Positions 48,440-59,530 of a DNA stretch of 64,000 nucleotides are shown in pieces (positions within the stretch are counted from its first letter, which is position 1; every line of letters starts with the position of its first letter). The DNA comes from Homarus americanus (Eukaryota > Arthropoda > Malacostraca > Decapoda > Nephropidae), in assembly GCF_018991925.1 (NCBI RefSeq), contig NW_024736071.1, positions 10,346,700-10,410,699 on the forward strand. Direction: 5' to 3'. A model generated the notes under the pieces. That model ran no database searches. It was not told the DNA's origin and worked only from the letters and a program-made list of their open reading frames with translations. The position numbers and the translations under genes were made by a program.

Positions 48440-48690
48440 GCCTTTTGAGCACGGTGACGTAACCCCTTACGTACGATGATTTAATCCCCTAGAGAACGAT
48501 GACTTGAACATTTGAACACGATAACTTAACCACTCAAGCACGATGACTTCACCACTTAAAGGGTTAAAATATTGTACTCAGGGGGTTAGCATCGTACACT
48601 AGAGGTTAAATTGTTGTACTCGTGGGATAGCTCCGTACTCAAAGGGTTAAAATTCTGTACTCAGAGGATGGCATCGTACACAAGAGGTTG
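48440..48690. repeat. Head-to-head ~23-bp minisatellite related to 31.4 kb
   Basis: The left half carries the unit in reverse (GTACGATGATTTAATCCCCT, AAGCACGATGACTTCACCAC). The right half carries it forward (GGGTTAAAATATTGTACTCA, GTTAGCATCGTAC). The switch is near 48555. The same unit is at 31380-31590. Confidence 0.7.
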
Positions 48691-49139
48691 GGGGCCTTAT
48701 CTTCCCAGCCGACTTATGATACGACACCAAGTTAACAGCTAAAATGAAGTTGAAATTGCGTTGTAACTTTTCCATAATTAGATATGTTCGACCATCCCCT
48801 CTTACTGTACTCGGAAAATATTATCGTACGGATCTTTGAAAAACTTGTATACTGAAGACGCAATGGGTCTTACATTCACCTTCTTGGTTCTGTAAGGATA
48901 TGTTGCTCGGTAGAAGCATCATCACATCTCCAGTTAGCGGGGGGGTGGGGGCTATTAACGTAAGAATCTTTGAGAATCCATCTTTGTGTCGAAGCTTAAA
49001 TAAACCATTTAGATACGTTCACACACCTCGCATTAAAGGTAAAAATATGAACGTAGGGACCGTGAGCTACAGAGTGTTACTTAGGGGGGAGAATCACAGG
49101 TACTGATAGTCTGTAATCCTTGTGAAATACCTGTTTATG
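48691..49139. other. Unannotated stretch
   Basis: A 68-codon frame at 48900-49106 has no recognisable feature. Confidence 0.4.
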
Positions 49140-49925
49140 AGTTTACACCTCTGCCTGTACGTGTACGTGCACCTGTACAGTCTCGCCCAAAAGTTCGGTA
49201 ACTCTCCCAGCCAGCTATTGCTACACTGCCTGCTTCAGATGTTTGAAACTGTCTCACTACCAACCAGAACATGAAATCGATACGAATGAATCTAAAGGTT
49301 CGAAGTAACAGACTCAAATTCATACATCTGAAGCAGGCAGTATAGCAATAGCTGGTTGGGAGAGTTAACGAACTTTAGGGTGAGACTGTACCTGTACCTT
49401 TTTCTGTAACTATACTTCTGCTTGTACAGTACTTGTATGTGCACTTGTACCACTATTTGTTTCTGTACCCTTACCTGTATTTGTTTCTTTTCCTCTGTTT
49501 TTGCTTATAGGTGCACCTGTACTTGTTCTTGTACTTCTGCCTGTACTTATATAATTTATGCATCTTTCCCTGTAGTTGTTTCTATAACTGTACTTGTACC
49601 TTTATCTGTTCTAGTATGTGCTCCTGTACTTGTGTTTGTACCCGTGCCTGTACTTGTTTACTTGTTTCTGTACCTATACTTGTATTTGTACCTCTGCCTG
49701 GGCTGTATGTTCTGTCCATTTGTACATAACTGTATCCGTACCTGTACTTTGTGCTTTTACTTTCTTCTGTACATTTACCTGTACCGGTGCATGTATTTGT
49801 AGCTGTGCTGGTACTTGTAATTGCACCTGTACCCGTACAAGTTCTTGGATAAGTCTTTACTAGCACCTGTCCCTGTATCTGTTCTTGCACCTGTACTCGT
49901 GTTTGTATTTGTACCTGTTCTGTTG
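49140..49925. repeat. TACCTGTACTTG-type minisatellite, block d, split by a MITE
   Basis: Loose CTGTACCTGTACTTGT units at 49140-49175 and 49389-49925, interrupted by the 211-bp MITE. The frames are low complexity. Confidence 0.85.
49178..49388. mobile_element. 211-bp Tc1/mariner-like MITE
   Basis: Terminal inverted repeats of 65 bp (49178-49242 and 49324-49388) agree at 60 of 65 positions and start CAGTCTCGCCCAAAAGTT. TA flanks both ends (49176-49177 and 49389-49390). The TA target, the CAGT terminus and the CCAAAAGT motif fit Tc1/mariner-type ends. No transposase. It sits inside a GTAC-rich minisatellite. Confidence 0.9.
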
Positions 49926-50574
49926 TTTCTGAACAACTAAAATGAAATTAACATCCAAACAGTTTCTGGACAGTTAGCAGTCACGAGGTCTATTTTCGCT
50001 GCTAACTAGTCAACTATCCATTTAGTTACACATCAAACCAGCGGCATAATTTCGCTCTACAGGTGATAACTGGTAATTGGTTTAGCTATTTACTAAAGCT
50101 ATCGGTACTCTGGGGACGGAAAAAACGGTATCGTATAACATTTCGCGACAGAAAACTCCACCCGGGTGTAACAAAGGTGAAAATTGCCTAGCAGTGTTTG
50201 TGATTAGTTCAGTGTTGCAAGGCAGATTTTGGGGTATAATTATGAAGATTAGCCTTGTCTAACTGCAGTTATTTACTGTGTATTCCCAGTTTTGTTGAGC
50301 TGAATTACTGAATATTGTTTCCCGCTGCAGACAGAGATGGAGGTATTAGAAAAAATATATGAAATTAGGTACAATATAGTGTTTAAAGTTCCCCACGATG
50401 AACAGTATATAAGTGGGGGGAGGGGGGGGTTCTCTTACAGTTATGGTGTGACTCCAGCTGGTTTATGTGGGTTGTTGATATGTTGTTGAGACTGCGGTAT
50501 TAAATTATTTATATATGATGACATTATCCAATCTAATCTAACTTAGGTGATGTGAAAAATATCCCGAGGTAAAG
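49926..50574. other. Unannotated stretch
   Basis: Poly-G run near 50417-50430. No gene recognised. Confidence 0.4.
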
Positions 50575-50735
50575 GTTTGGTTAGGTTAGGTTAGGTAGGT
50601 TTAGTTTGGGTTGGTTTAGTAAGGTTAGGTTAAATTAGGTTAGGTTAGGTTAGGTTAGGTTAGGTTAGGTTAGGTTAGGTAGGTTTAGTTTGGGTTGGTT
50701 TAGTAAGGTTAGGTTAAATTAGGTTAGGTTAGAAT
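50575..50735. repeat. Interstitial TTAGG tract with 84-bp duplication
   Basis: About nine consecutive TTAGG units at 50636-50681. The flank AGGTAGGTTTAGTTTGGGTT with its continuation to GGTTAAATTAGG occurs at 50593 and again at 50677, an 84-base period. Confidence 0.88.
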
Positions 50736-51682
50736 ATAATTTATAAAGTGTTTCTAATTAAATTCAAAGTTGTTTCTCTTTTTACTTTATTATACACCAC
50801 ATTTGTTTCTGCAATAAAACAATTATTTTAATGGTTATATGCGATAATCCTAGCGACCATCAAACAAAGACTGCGAGAATAAACATCAACATTGCTGATT
50901 CCGTTATTTGTTTTAATAATTACTTCGTGCCTTATATTACTGTACAGTCAACCAAAAAAAAATGTGTTGTATAAACCAGGAGAGAAGAATCACATGTGGG
51001 TAAACAAACTAGAGGTAGGAACAGTTGGCAGCTTGAGTGAGAGAGTGAAAAGAAAAGTCGAATTTTTGGTCAAGAAATAGTTGGTTGGTGTTTCATTCTA
51101 CTGCGATACTACGGTACTTTTTTCCAAGCTTAAGTATTTACGGTCAGTACTGTTATATACTTCCTTATTCGAGCAGACCACAACAAAGAAGAACATGAAG
51201 TTATTACATAGAAAAATGGTATAGAGATTGAGGGAAGGCAATGGTGGTGGGAAGGGAAGGTTATGATGGTGGGTGGAAGGGATGATGGTAGTGGTGGGTG
51301 TGTCGCTAGCATGCACACAACAACAGTAAAGAAACAGCCGGAGAATGATACCATGACATGTAAATTGACCTCATTAAGTAATTACTGTCGCTGGGATAAG
51401 GTCATTTGCATGGTCTCCGCCTACATGGGAAATGAAATTGTGATTTTTTTTTTAAGAAAATTTTCCCAACGTACACTAAAATTTTTTTTAGAACTATATG
51501 GGTCAATCTATAATTCTACATGTTAATTTAAAAAATGTACAATATTTCTCCCGGCTTACAGAGGTAATTTGTAAGGACACTTTGGTTAATTATATATTTT
51601 TTCTTGTCCTTGGTGTACAATAGTATTGTCAGGGAATTCAATTTAAATATAGAAACACCATTTTTTTTTTAATTTTAGGGGT

Positions 51683-51685
<3 letters not shown>
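50736..51685. other. AT-rich stretch without recognised gene
   Basis: Short (GGT)-like patch near 51240-51300. GTACAGTCAACCAAAAAAAA at 50942-50961 looks like one end of a Tc1-type element, but I found no partner. Confidence 0.4.

Positions 51686-51744
<59 letters not shown>
51686..51744. repeat. (GT)~29 microsatellite
   Basis: Perfect GT tract directly followed by the (ATA)n tail of a family F element. Confidence 0.95.
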
Positions 51745-51745
<1 letters not shown>

Positions 51746-51975
51746 TAATAATAATAATTAACGGTTTATTGAAAAAAGTTCAGCAGCCCGAAGGCTGAAA
51801 ATATACATGAGACAAAAATTTCTTATTACATACAAAGACATGGGGTGGGTGGGTCGTTTAACAAAAGTTTTCATTACTGAAAGGAGAAGGAGCATGAATT
51901 AAACATACAAATTATAGTTCACAGTTGATGGCCGGGGCTGGTTTCTTGCCATACTGTGTGAGGTTACGTAGGCCA
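51745..51975 (-). mobile_element. ATT-tailed retroelement 3' end, family F copy 3
   Basis: The minus-strand end CAATAAACCGTTAATTATTA with GTTAAACGACCCACCCACCC inside matches 39128-39365. The tail abuts a (GT)n tract. The upstream part passes into the ~78-bp duplication at 51973-52125. Confidence 0.75.
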
Positions 51976-52125
51976 CGTGGTGTAGTGACTCGTCCTCAGG
52001 TGTTGATATGAAGGACCTGACATGGTCACGGAGACACCGGGTGGTGTGGTGTTCACGTGCTGTAGTGACTCATCCTCGGGTGTTGATATGAAGGACGTCA
52101 CGTGGTCATGGGGACACCGGGTGGT
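51973..52125. repeat. Tandem duplication, ~78 bp, in family F body
   Basis: CACGTGGTGTAGTGACTCGT with GGTGTTGATATGAAGGACCT and GACACCGGGTGGTGTGG is repeated once with a few changes. The copy at 39.3 kb has only a shortened version (GACACCAGGTGGTGTGGTGT), so the repeat number varies between family members. Confidence 0.8.
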
Positions 52126-52525
52126 GTGGGGTGGTGTCACAGTACCTCGCCCTGCTGGGTGGTGTTGTGTTATCTCATAGTCAGGTGTAAAGCCGACCAA
52201 CTGTTATTCCCAGGGTGGACTGATTAACACCGCCTGGTCAGAAGATGGTGGTCAGTTCCCAGGGGTGCTTATCTCAGTGGTGGGTCACGACTCTTACTGA
52301 TACTGTGTAGTGCTGAATTCTCTGGCTTAAACACTGTTCATCACTGTTCAACACTGATCCCACTTCTTTTCGAAATGAAATTGTCACTTTTGACGGGATT
52401 ATGTTGATATCCCGGTGGTGAGGATGGGTCGAGGAGAGGGAATTGGGGGAATGGGCTGAGCATTGGCCGGGGGCAGCTGCCGCAGCGGGACCCGATAGGT
52501 CTTGACCCTTTGGTGGTCAAGGATG

Positions 52526-52566
<41 letters not shown>

Positions 52567-52630
52567 AGTACCAGATAGCCTTTATATATTAAAGTTTGGA
52601 TATTCACATTTAACATTACAGTTATTTACA

Positions 52631-52663
<33 letters not shown>

Positions 52664-52825
52664 GTTCCAAAAATGTATTAAGTATGTTTTGAACCCCTAC
52701 TATAAATTCTTACCTTTGAAGTTAATATCTTTAATGATGCACGAATGTATAATCTGACTCTGGTTAAATTAATGATGCTTCTGCTTGATTATTCTTAGGT
52801 AGTGAACATTATTAGTTATTGTACT
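52126..52825. other. Non-coding stretch with (GT)n and (CA)n
   Basis: (GT)n at 52530-52565 and (CA)n at 52629-52663 face each other 65 bases apart. No gene. Confidence 0.5.
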
Positions 52826-52835
52826 TTGTCGCATC

Positions 52836-52906
<71 letters not shown>

Positions 52907-52957
52907 TTATTTTTATTAGTATTATTTTTATTAGTATTATTTTAATTATTATTATTA

Positions 52958-53023
<66 letters not shown>

Positions 53024-53030
53024 TACTATT
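52836..53030. repeat. (ATT)n microsatellite, tail of family E
   Basis: Imperfect ATT tract of nearly 200 bases, directly downstream (minus orientation) of the family E 3' end. Confidence 0.95.
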
Positions 53031-53149
53031 TGTTTTAACCTGGCCTCCAGCCTCCCCCAATAGCCACACCTTCGCCGCCATTTTATTACCTTAAAATTAA
53101 ACATCCTAATACAAAAGTAGTTACCCTAGCTGTGTTGAGTTAGCTAAGC

Positions 53150-53961
53150 CACAGATCTAAGCGGCATTCAGTGACTTTTGCCTCGTAGTCAATATCTGCG
53201 ACCGTTTTCGGCTTTGGGGCCGAAGATCTCGTTCCCCTGAGGCAAAGCAATGCAGACCTAAGCAGAGAGAAAGACAGTCGACATCTCAACCAGGCTGCAA
53301 CGTAACCTCTGGGCTGCTGCTTCCGTTCGGATAACACCTCGGCCAGTTTTGCATAGAAACATCTTGCACTTGGTCCCATCCCGCCAGAGGTTGTGAACAC
53401 CAGAGGAGTGAAGCTGCCTTGATCAACATTCTAAATTCTCTCAGATACGCCCAGTATTTTGTTCCTCCTGTGCGCAGCATCGAGAGTTAGGTTACGGTGT
53501 ATGCGGCCATGGGGACGAAAATTCTTGCCAAAGCAGGTTCGCTGTCCCCGCGTCCAGAATCCTCGAGCGCTGTCGTCCACACGGGCTTCATTGGATGTGT
53601 TTGAAGTCCTGTGATGGAGATTCTCACCGTCCAGTGGAAGGAGGGTCGGTTCCACAGTGACGTCATGGCATATTTCCTTCTACATATTTGTTGTGAGATC
53701 CTTTACTTCGTCATGCCTCATGCATACGAAGCCCCCTTTCTTACACACCATTGCATGATCGATGTCGTAGGATGAGCCACACACGCATTGGGAGGGCAAA
53801 CCTTCTATTGGCCAACCATACCGTAGAGCAATTGCGTCTGTGAATTCTTGTTTATTAAGGTTGAAGCCTTTTGCCATTATCGATAACGCTGTTAGCCAGT
53901 TCGAGGCGCCCACCTCCTGAGCTATAGCTACTTTTTTCACGTTCTCTGACAATTGAAGCAT
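53150..53961 (-). pseudogene. Zinc-knuckle-like and nuclease-like C-terminus of family E
   Basis: GWPIEGLPSQCVCGSSYDID followed by HAMVCKKGGF gives C-x-C-x7-H-x4-C, then RHDEVKDL. Further on, TSNEARVDDSARGFWTRGQR carries conserved-looking Glu, Asp and Gln, which would suit a PD-(D/E)XK nuclease core. The C-terminal block has SFSLLRSALLCLRGTRS. The nuclease assignment is inference from order and residues; the frame is broken near 53655 and 53430. Confidence 0.55.
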
Positions 53962-54199
53962 CAGTTGTTGATGTTTACCACTTTGGGTGTGTTGCCGTTC
54001 TGTCGTAATGGACCGACGAATCTTGTTTAATTCGTTGGTATCCTCCTGACTTGCTTCGTTCTGAGCTAATATGTGCTCGTGAGGACTGCCGTGAGCTTGA
54101 CAGAGTTCTCATGTTCAGTGGCAGCAAACTCCTCTGGAGTGGTCAATCCAATTCCTTCCAGTCTCGGTGGTAATGTCAGAGTGACCTTTCTGCTGGAGT

Positions 54200-55370
54200 T
54201 AAATATTATCTTGTCATTATTGTTGGGATAAAGGCGACCCTGATGGCTTTTTCCAGAGGGTGGAGGAGGGGTCCGGTATCAGGGATAGTGCACATCAGGT
54301 AATTCCAGTGATGCTTGACTCCATGGGTGAATGCCGCAAACGCTGCATGTGGCTCACTTTTAGCAATCTCCGACAGAGCTTGAGTTTCTTTCACCCACCC
54401 ATTTACCTTTCCCGTTACATACTCGGTCTTGAAATCGGTCGTGCCATTCTTTGTTATTTTACCATCACTTCCGCCGAACACCTCTATTGCCCGCTCATAG
54501 TGTTCTGGTTTCACAATGAGGAAGGACTTGCTGGCATTTGGATGGTACCCTATTTGTGGACCTCGTGATGTTACCAGGTCCCACCACTTTTTGATGTCCT
54601 CCACTTTTCCTTCTCCTGTAAAGTCGTCAGCATATGCCACTTGCTTATCCTCGGTTGTTTCAGAGTTATTTGTGTTGGAGCACGGATAGACCTATTGTGT
54701 ACATTGCCATGGCAAATGGATCCCCCTGCATAGTTCCCTCAGTTGACTGTATGGAGGTATCTCCTCTCTGGGCCTTGAAGTTTATTATGTAGAGGTCTGT
54801 CGGGTTCCTATAGGTGTTTTCAACATACATTACAAAGCTTGGATACTTGATCTTGATGTTGTGCAGTGTATCCCTGCGGTTGATTTATGTTGAGTGCGTT
54901 GGAAGCGTCAACCAGAAATAACCAGGAGTATTGCCTACAATCATGCTGCTCAAATATCTTTCTCGTGGCCTGAATGGCAGCTTCACCCATAGCCTGGTGG
55001 CCAGCACACACTTGCATGTGCGCATGCAGCTGCTTTTACATCGTCAATGAGTTCCTCCTTTATGCATTTTCCAAAATGATCCGTCTCAGCACTTCCCCCG
55101 CTCTTATAGGCCTACATCCTGGGTTTTTATTCAGGGGGGATGAGGCGGCAGGCCGTCAGAATTTGTTGGTGATGGCAGCATGCAGTTGCTTGCTTTTTTG
55201 CAAGCGTGGCGGTGGCATTGCAGAGATCACTTGCTGCTTCGCCAAACTTGTTATTGCTGAGAATGATTCTCCACCCGTCTGCATCTAGGCCTGCAGGGCC
55301 TGTCCCTCCCTGTTTCTTCAGTGCTTTTTTCCACACTATCCCTCCTGCTATTTTCTCGAACATGACGCCG
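54200..55370 (-). pseudogene. Reverse transcriptase of family E
   Basis: GGTGPAGLDADGWRIIL (finger) near 55320, CAGHQAMGEAAIQATRKIFE near 55005, motif A FLVDASNALN near 54920, motif B STEGTMQGDPFAMAMY near 54745, motif C AYADDFTGEG near 54635, then the ASKSFLIVKPE and LSEIAKSEPHAAFAAFTHGV thumb-side blocks to 54290. Both catalytic Asp of motif C and the Asp of motif A are kept. Frames change at least three times and motif B is in a different frame from A and C, so it is not functional. Confidence 0.85.
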
Positions 55371-55949
55371 TTTGGAGGGACATAGTTACCCTGGAACCTG
55401 ATGCCTTCCTCTGCACTTGTTGGGGGATGTTTTTTCTTCAGTTGCTGTAAGGTCTCTGTTTATTGGCAGCACACCACCGGAAGTTTCCTCTGTGAGACAA
55501 CTTACCGCCGAGGACAATTTTCCCACATGCATCTTTTCACCATCATCCTCAGTGGCATGCTTTCCGTTTCCTGTACATTTCAGTCTCTGGTGCAGTGTTC
55601 TTGCCTCACTTAGGAGATCATCAAGAGCCCCGTTCTGCCACATTGTCAGTCTTCTCTTCATTGCAGCTACATTTTCCTTACACTTACTCCTTGTGTGTGT
55701 TCTCTGGCAGAATAGATGAGATATTATTGCCAGTATGCGGAGAGCTATTGGGGCCAGGGAGCTGTCGTGAGAGTAATATTGTATGAGGCGAGTCATCTCC
55801 CGGATCATTTCTTTGGTGGCCCAACATTTTGGTGGTTCAAACAGGTTAATTGGAGACCACCTGACAACTTCTGAGTAGGTTTATATGACCCACTTCTCTG
55901 CATCTTCTCTCGACATGCCGTTCCAATGATATGGCTGTCTGTCATTCAC

Positions 55950-56216
55950 CTAGTGGACATCTGCTAATGTTGGAGCAGCATTTATTGGCATTACATTTTC
56001 AGACTGAGTGGTCTCACTGCTATCATTCAAGATATCGCTAAGTGGTGTTGTCCGGAAGATATTCACTATGTCCTCCTGTGACGGGTCCCTGCCCAGGGGA
56101 TTCCGACAGCTGTTCCCCATCCTGCATCCCACATAACAGTGGTTGTGTCTCACACATTCACAGTTTGTGCAATTTTGGTTCCGGCAAGTACAGATACAAA
56201 GACAGTTACCTGGCAT
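55950..56216 (-). pseudogene. Cys-rich N-terminal segment of family E protein
   Basis: Eleven Cys and three His within the first ~40 residues, including CLCICTCRNQNCTNCECVRH, followed by an acidic/polar stretch. It is followed by the helical region after one stop. Cys clusters at this place are compatible with a zinc-binding nucleic-acid module, but the spacing matches no finger type I know. Confidence 0.5.
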
Positions 56217-56220
56217 AATG

Positions 56221-56345
56221 CTCCAAACCTTCGAGCAACAAGAGTAACTACTACTACTGCTAGTACAATTATTATATTTTTAAAGGGAAACTTTTCTCTA
56301 CTGGAGCGATGTGACCAAAGAGTTGTGTGTGTCCCCCCCCCCCCT
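56221..56345. other. Short spacer with poly-C
   Basis: Run of about ten C near 56333-56343. No gene. Confidence 0.5.
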
Positions 56346-56580
56346 CTCTCTCTGGTGAGAATGATGATGATAACGATAATGAGAATGATGACGATAATGA
56401 GAGGGATCATGATGGTGCGAATGATGATGAAAGTGATGACGATAAATGAATGATGATAATGAATATGAAGATGATGGTGGGAATGATGATGACAATCAAA
56501 ATTATGACGATAATAATAATGATGATAAATACATGAAGGTGAGATCATCATAATAATGGACACAAATAATCATAATGATG
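56346..56580. repeat. Degenerate GATGATGATAACGATAATGA repeat
   Basis: GAATGATGATGA/AACGATAATGA units over 230 bases. The frames are Met/Ile/Arg or His/Tyr/Ser-rich low complexity. Confidence 0.8.
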
Positions 56581-56639
56581 ACCATAACGTGTGTGGGTGT
56601 TCCTCAGCATGGTTGACATACTCTCTGGTGGCGGCGTTA

Positions 56640-56822
56640 TACCAGGGTGCTAAGCCAGGTCGTTATACAAGGGCTCTATATCAGGGTGCTATACCAGGGT
56701 GATATACCAGGGAGCTATACCAGGGTGATATACCAGGGAGCTATACCAGGGTGATATACAAGCGAGCTATACCAGGGAGATATACCAGGGAGCTATACCA
56801 GGGTGATATACCAGGATATATT
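56640..56822. repeat. 26-bp minisatellite made of 13-bp half units
   Basis: GAGCTATACCAGG and GTGATATACCAGG alternate about fourteen times. Confidence 0.92.
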
Positions 56823-56890
56823 GGCCATTAGTTCATCACTGACACGGCTAATGATGCCCCAGAGGCTGGCTGTTGGTTCACGGAGTTGTT

Positions 56891-56928
<38 letters not shown>

Positions 56929-57335
56929 TAGCCACCTTCAGGCAGCTCCTGGTTATTTAAGAGGCGGCGGAGGTCCACTTTTACTCCCCCTGGACGCTTC
57001 ATGGGGTAATAAAGTGCCTTGAGGGCCTCGCAGGACGCCTGTCTACCAAGTCCTGCACTCTGTGGCCCGCCGTGGGACGTTTATCTAGGATTCCTGTAGT
57101 TCTATAGGAATCCATACGACACTATGTTGATATGCTGTATTTTTTTTGTAGGAACCCGTAGGACACCCATCACATAGTCTACCACGAAAACTACCCTCTA
57201 CCACAACTACCACACGTGCTATTTCATCTCCATTACCACAGGCACGTTCACCCACTACTATCACTACCACATCTACCACCACACATCTCTTACCACAACT
57301 GCCACTACTCATCCTTCATATACCCCCACCACCAC
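56823..57335. other. Non-coding stretch with (GT)n
   Basis: (GT)n at 56893-56926. Small ACCACTACC-rich patches from 57180. No gene. Confidence 0.5.
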
Positions 57336-57420
57336 AACCACCACAACCACCACCATCACCACTAACACCACCTTTACCACCACTACCACCACCATTACCA
57401 TCAATCCTACCACCACCATA
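57336..57420. repeat. (ACC)-rich tract
   Basis: ACCACCACAACCACCACCAT-like DNA. Low complexity. Confidence 0.8.
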
Positions 57421-57539
57421 CAAATGTAGCGGAGGTCAATAAGGCAACATGTTAGGTTCGTGTTGAGTTAGCTGGGAGGGACCCTGGTCTTTGTCGTGAA
57501 TATTTTATGTATGTCTACAGTTATACTAGAGTACCCTGG

Positions 57540-58512
57540 GGAGGAGGAGGAGGAGGAGGAGAGTGTGCTAGATTATTCCAGTGAGGAGGAAGAGGCGGAC
57601 GAGGAGGAGAAGGAGAACGAGGAAGAGAGGGACGACGAGGAGGAGAGGGAGGAAGAGGGGGAGAGGGAGGAAGAGGAGGAGAGGGAAGACGAGGAGGAGA
57701 GGGAAGACGAGGAGGAGAGGGAAGACGAGGAGGAGAGGGAAGAGGAGGAGAGGGAAGACGAGGAGGAGAGGGAAGACGAGGAGGAGAGGGAAGACGAGGA
57801 GGAGAGGGAGGATGAGGAGAGAGGGAGGATGAGGAGGGAGGGAAGACAGGAGGAGAGGGAGGATGAGGAAGAGAGGGAGGATGAGGAGAGAAGGGAGAAC
57901 GAGGAGGAGAAGGAGGATGAGGAGAAGAGGGGAGGAGAGGAGAGGGAGGATGAGGAGGAGAGGGAAGATGAGGGAGGAGAGGGAAGATGAGGAGAGGGAG
58001 GATGAGGGGGGAGAGGGAAGACAAGAGGAGAGGGAGGACGAGGAGGAGAGGGAGGACGAGGAGGAGAGGGAGGACGAGGAGGAGAGGGAAGACGAGGAGG
58101 GGAGGGAAGACGAGGAGAGGGAGGACGAGGAGGAGAGGGAAGAAGAGGAGGAGAGGGAGGACGAGGAGGAGAGGGAGGACGAGGAGGAGAGGGAGGACGA
58201 GGAGAAGAGGGAGGACGAGGAAGAGATGGAGGACGAGGAGGAGAGGGAAGGCAAGGAGGAGGACGTTGTGCCAGATTATTTCAGTGAGGAGAAGGAGGCA
58301 GGGTAGTAGACGGAGGGGGAAGAGGAGGACAAAGGGGAGAAGGGAGACGGGGAGGAGAGAGAGGAGCGAGGAGGTGGAAGAGGTAGAGGGAGGGAGTTAG
58401 AGGAGGAGGAGGAAGTGGGAGAGAGGAAAAGGATGAGGTAAAAGGAGAGAGGAGGAAGATAAAGATTGAGGAAGAGGACATTGTACCAGACTATTCCAGA
58501 TGCGAAGAGGAA
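57540..58512 (+). repeat. Polypurine 18-bp repeat encoding acidic Glu/Asp/Arg peptide
   Basis: Units of GAGGAGGAGAGGGAAGAC give EEEREDEEERED peptide on the plus strand, from an ATG at 57496. Non-repeat peptide islands recur: SVLDYSSEEEEA at the left, DVVPDYFSEEKEAG near 58262-58306 and DIVPDYSRCEEE near 58478-58514. Indels shift the frame near 57985 and 58310. The recurring islands suggest a longer repeat unit of about 700 and 215 bases, or an old acidic-protein exon. I do not call a gene because the frame breaks twice and no other domain is present. Confidence 0.7.
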
Positions 58513-58774
58513 TAGACGAAGAATACCATCACCATAATCTTCGTCTCATGTAATTCTATATTGTGTTACTCCCTGTGTTTATTGTCCCCTAAAACAACTC
58601 CTACGTTTATTCTTTTCTCTCTTAATATTTTCCTTCCTCCGTCTCAAGTTTATCCCCGTTCAGATAATAACCGAACACAAAAGATCTATCCAGTTGATTT
58701 CTCATACTTATTTCGTACTGTTATCCGATTCTCTTTTAAGACGCTATAATATTTCTCTGTGGGTTTTTTTTTCT

Positions 58775-58848
58775 TATCTCTATTTTTATTCTCATTATTG
58801 GGTTTCTCTTTCTTTCGTTCTACCCATCTCTTAATTTTTTCTCATTGA
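58775..58848. repeat. 74-bp direct repeat, left copy
   Basis: Matches 62049-62122 at 67 of 74 positions. It ends directly where the coding remnant of the I-type element starts. See the element entry. Confidence 0.85.
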
Positions 58849-59530
58849 TACTGTGTATGGGTGACTTTAACTCTCGTCACACTGTCCAGTGTAACTCTGA
58901 TGGGAGGGTGTTTGTGAATTACATCAATAATCATAATATCACTGTATATGACACAGACAAAGTGACACATCTGATGGGAAGCAGACTTGATAATGTGATT
59001 GGGTATAACCTAGTAGATAGTAATGTCAAGTCTAAGGTCATCTCAGACCACCTAGTCAGTGATCATTATGCAATACTTACTGAATGCACTGTTGCAGATG
59101 TCAAGTGTGAACCCCATTCTAAGCTCAGAATTAACATCCTAGATGATTTTAAACTGCACTTCAAGGCCTACATCCACAGATGGTATGCTGGAGAATATGC
59201 TGACATGCTGTTATACCAACGGTCCAGTGTGTCACAAATCACTTCCCTGCCTCCTGACATAGAGCAATATCTTAAAACCACACACATTAATAGGGGTTTC
59301 AATATTGAAATAGCCTGTTCCTCACCAGACCTTACCGACCAGTTTCCTATAACGCACCACGAACTAACAACAGTACTAATAAAAGGTGAATCATCTTCCC
59401 CTGGTGAGGATGGCATAACCTATAACACCCTGAGATTGTTGAATGAGGTCCCTAACCATCCACTGCTTGACCTGTATCAAATGAGCCTCACACAGGGTAT
59501 TCTGCCTAAGACATGGACTGAAGAAACATA
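58849..59530 (+). pseudogene. Endonuclease C-terminus and RT start of the I-type element
   Basis: LCMGDFNSRH contains the endonuclease Asp/Asn pair, and SDHLVSDHYAILTE the final Ser-Asp-His. The N-terminal half of the endonuclease, with its catalytic Glu, is absent, which marks the 5' truncation. RT finger begins with TTVLIKGESSSPGEDGITYN and ends at GILPKTWTEE before the frame breaks. Confidence 0.8.

Larger units (their letters stand above)
53031..56220 (-). mobile_element. Retroelement family E (RT, zinc-knuckle-like, nuclease-like), (AAT)n tail
   Basis: Minus strand, 5' to 3': a Cys-rich N-terminal segment (56216-55950), a helical charged region (55808-55386), RT (55370-54200), a zinc-knuckle-like motif and nuclease-like region (53961-53400), a conserved C-terminal block (53400-53150), a ~110-base 3' UTR and an (AAT)n tail. 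I recall proteins of this type from cnidarian and other invertebrate genomes, annotated only as reverse transcriptases. A C-x-C-x7-H-x4-C motif downstream of RT recalls restriction-like-endonuclease non-LTR elements (R2/NeSL group), but I cannot settle the clade. Several frameshifts and stops: dead copy. Confidence 0.75.
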
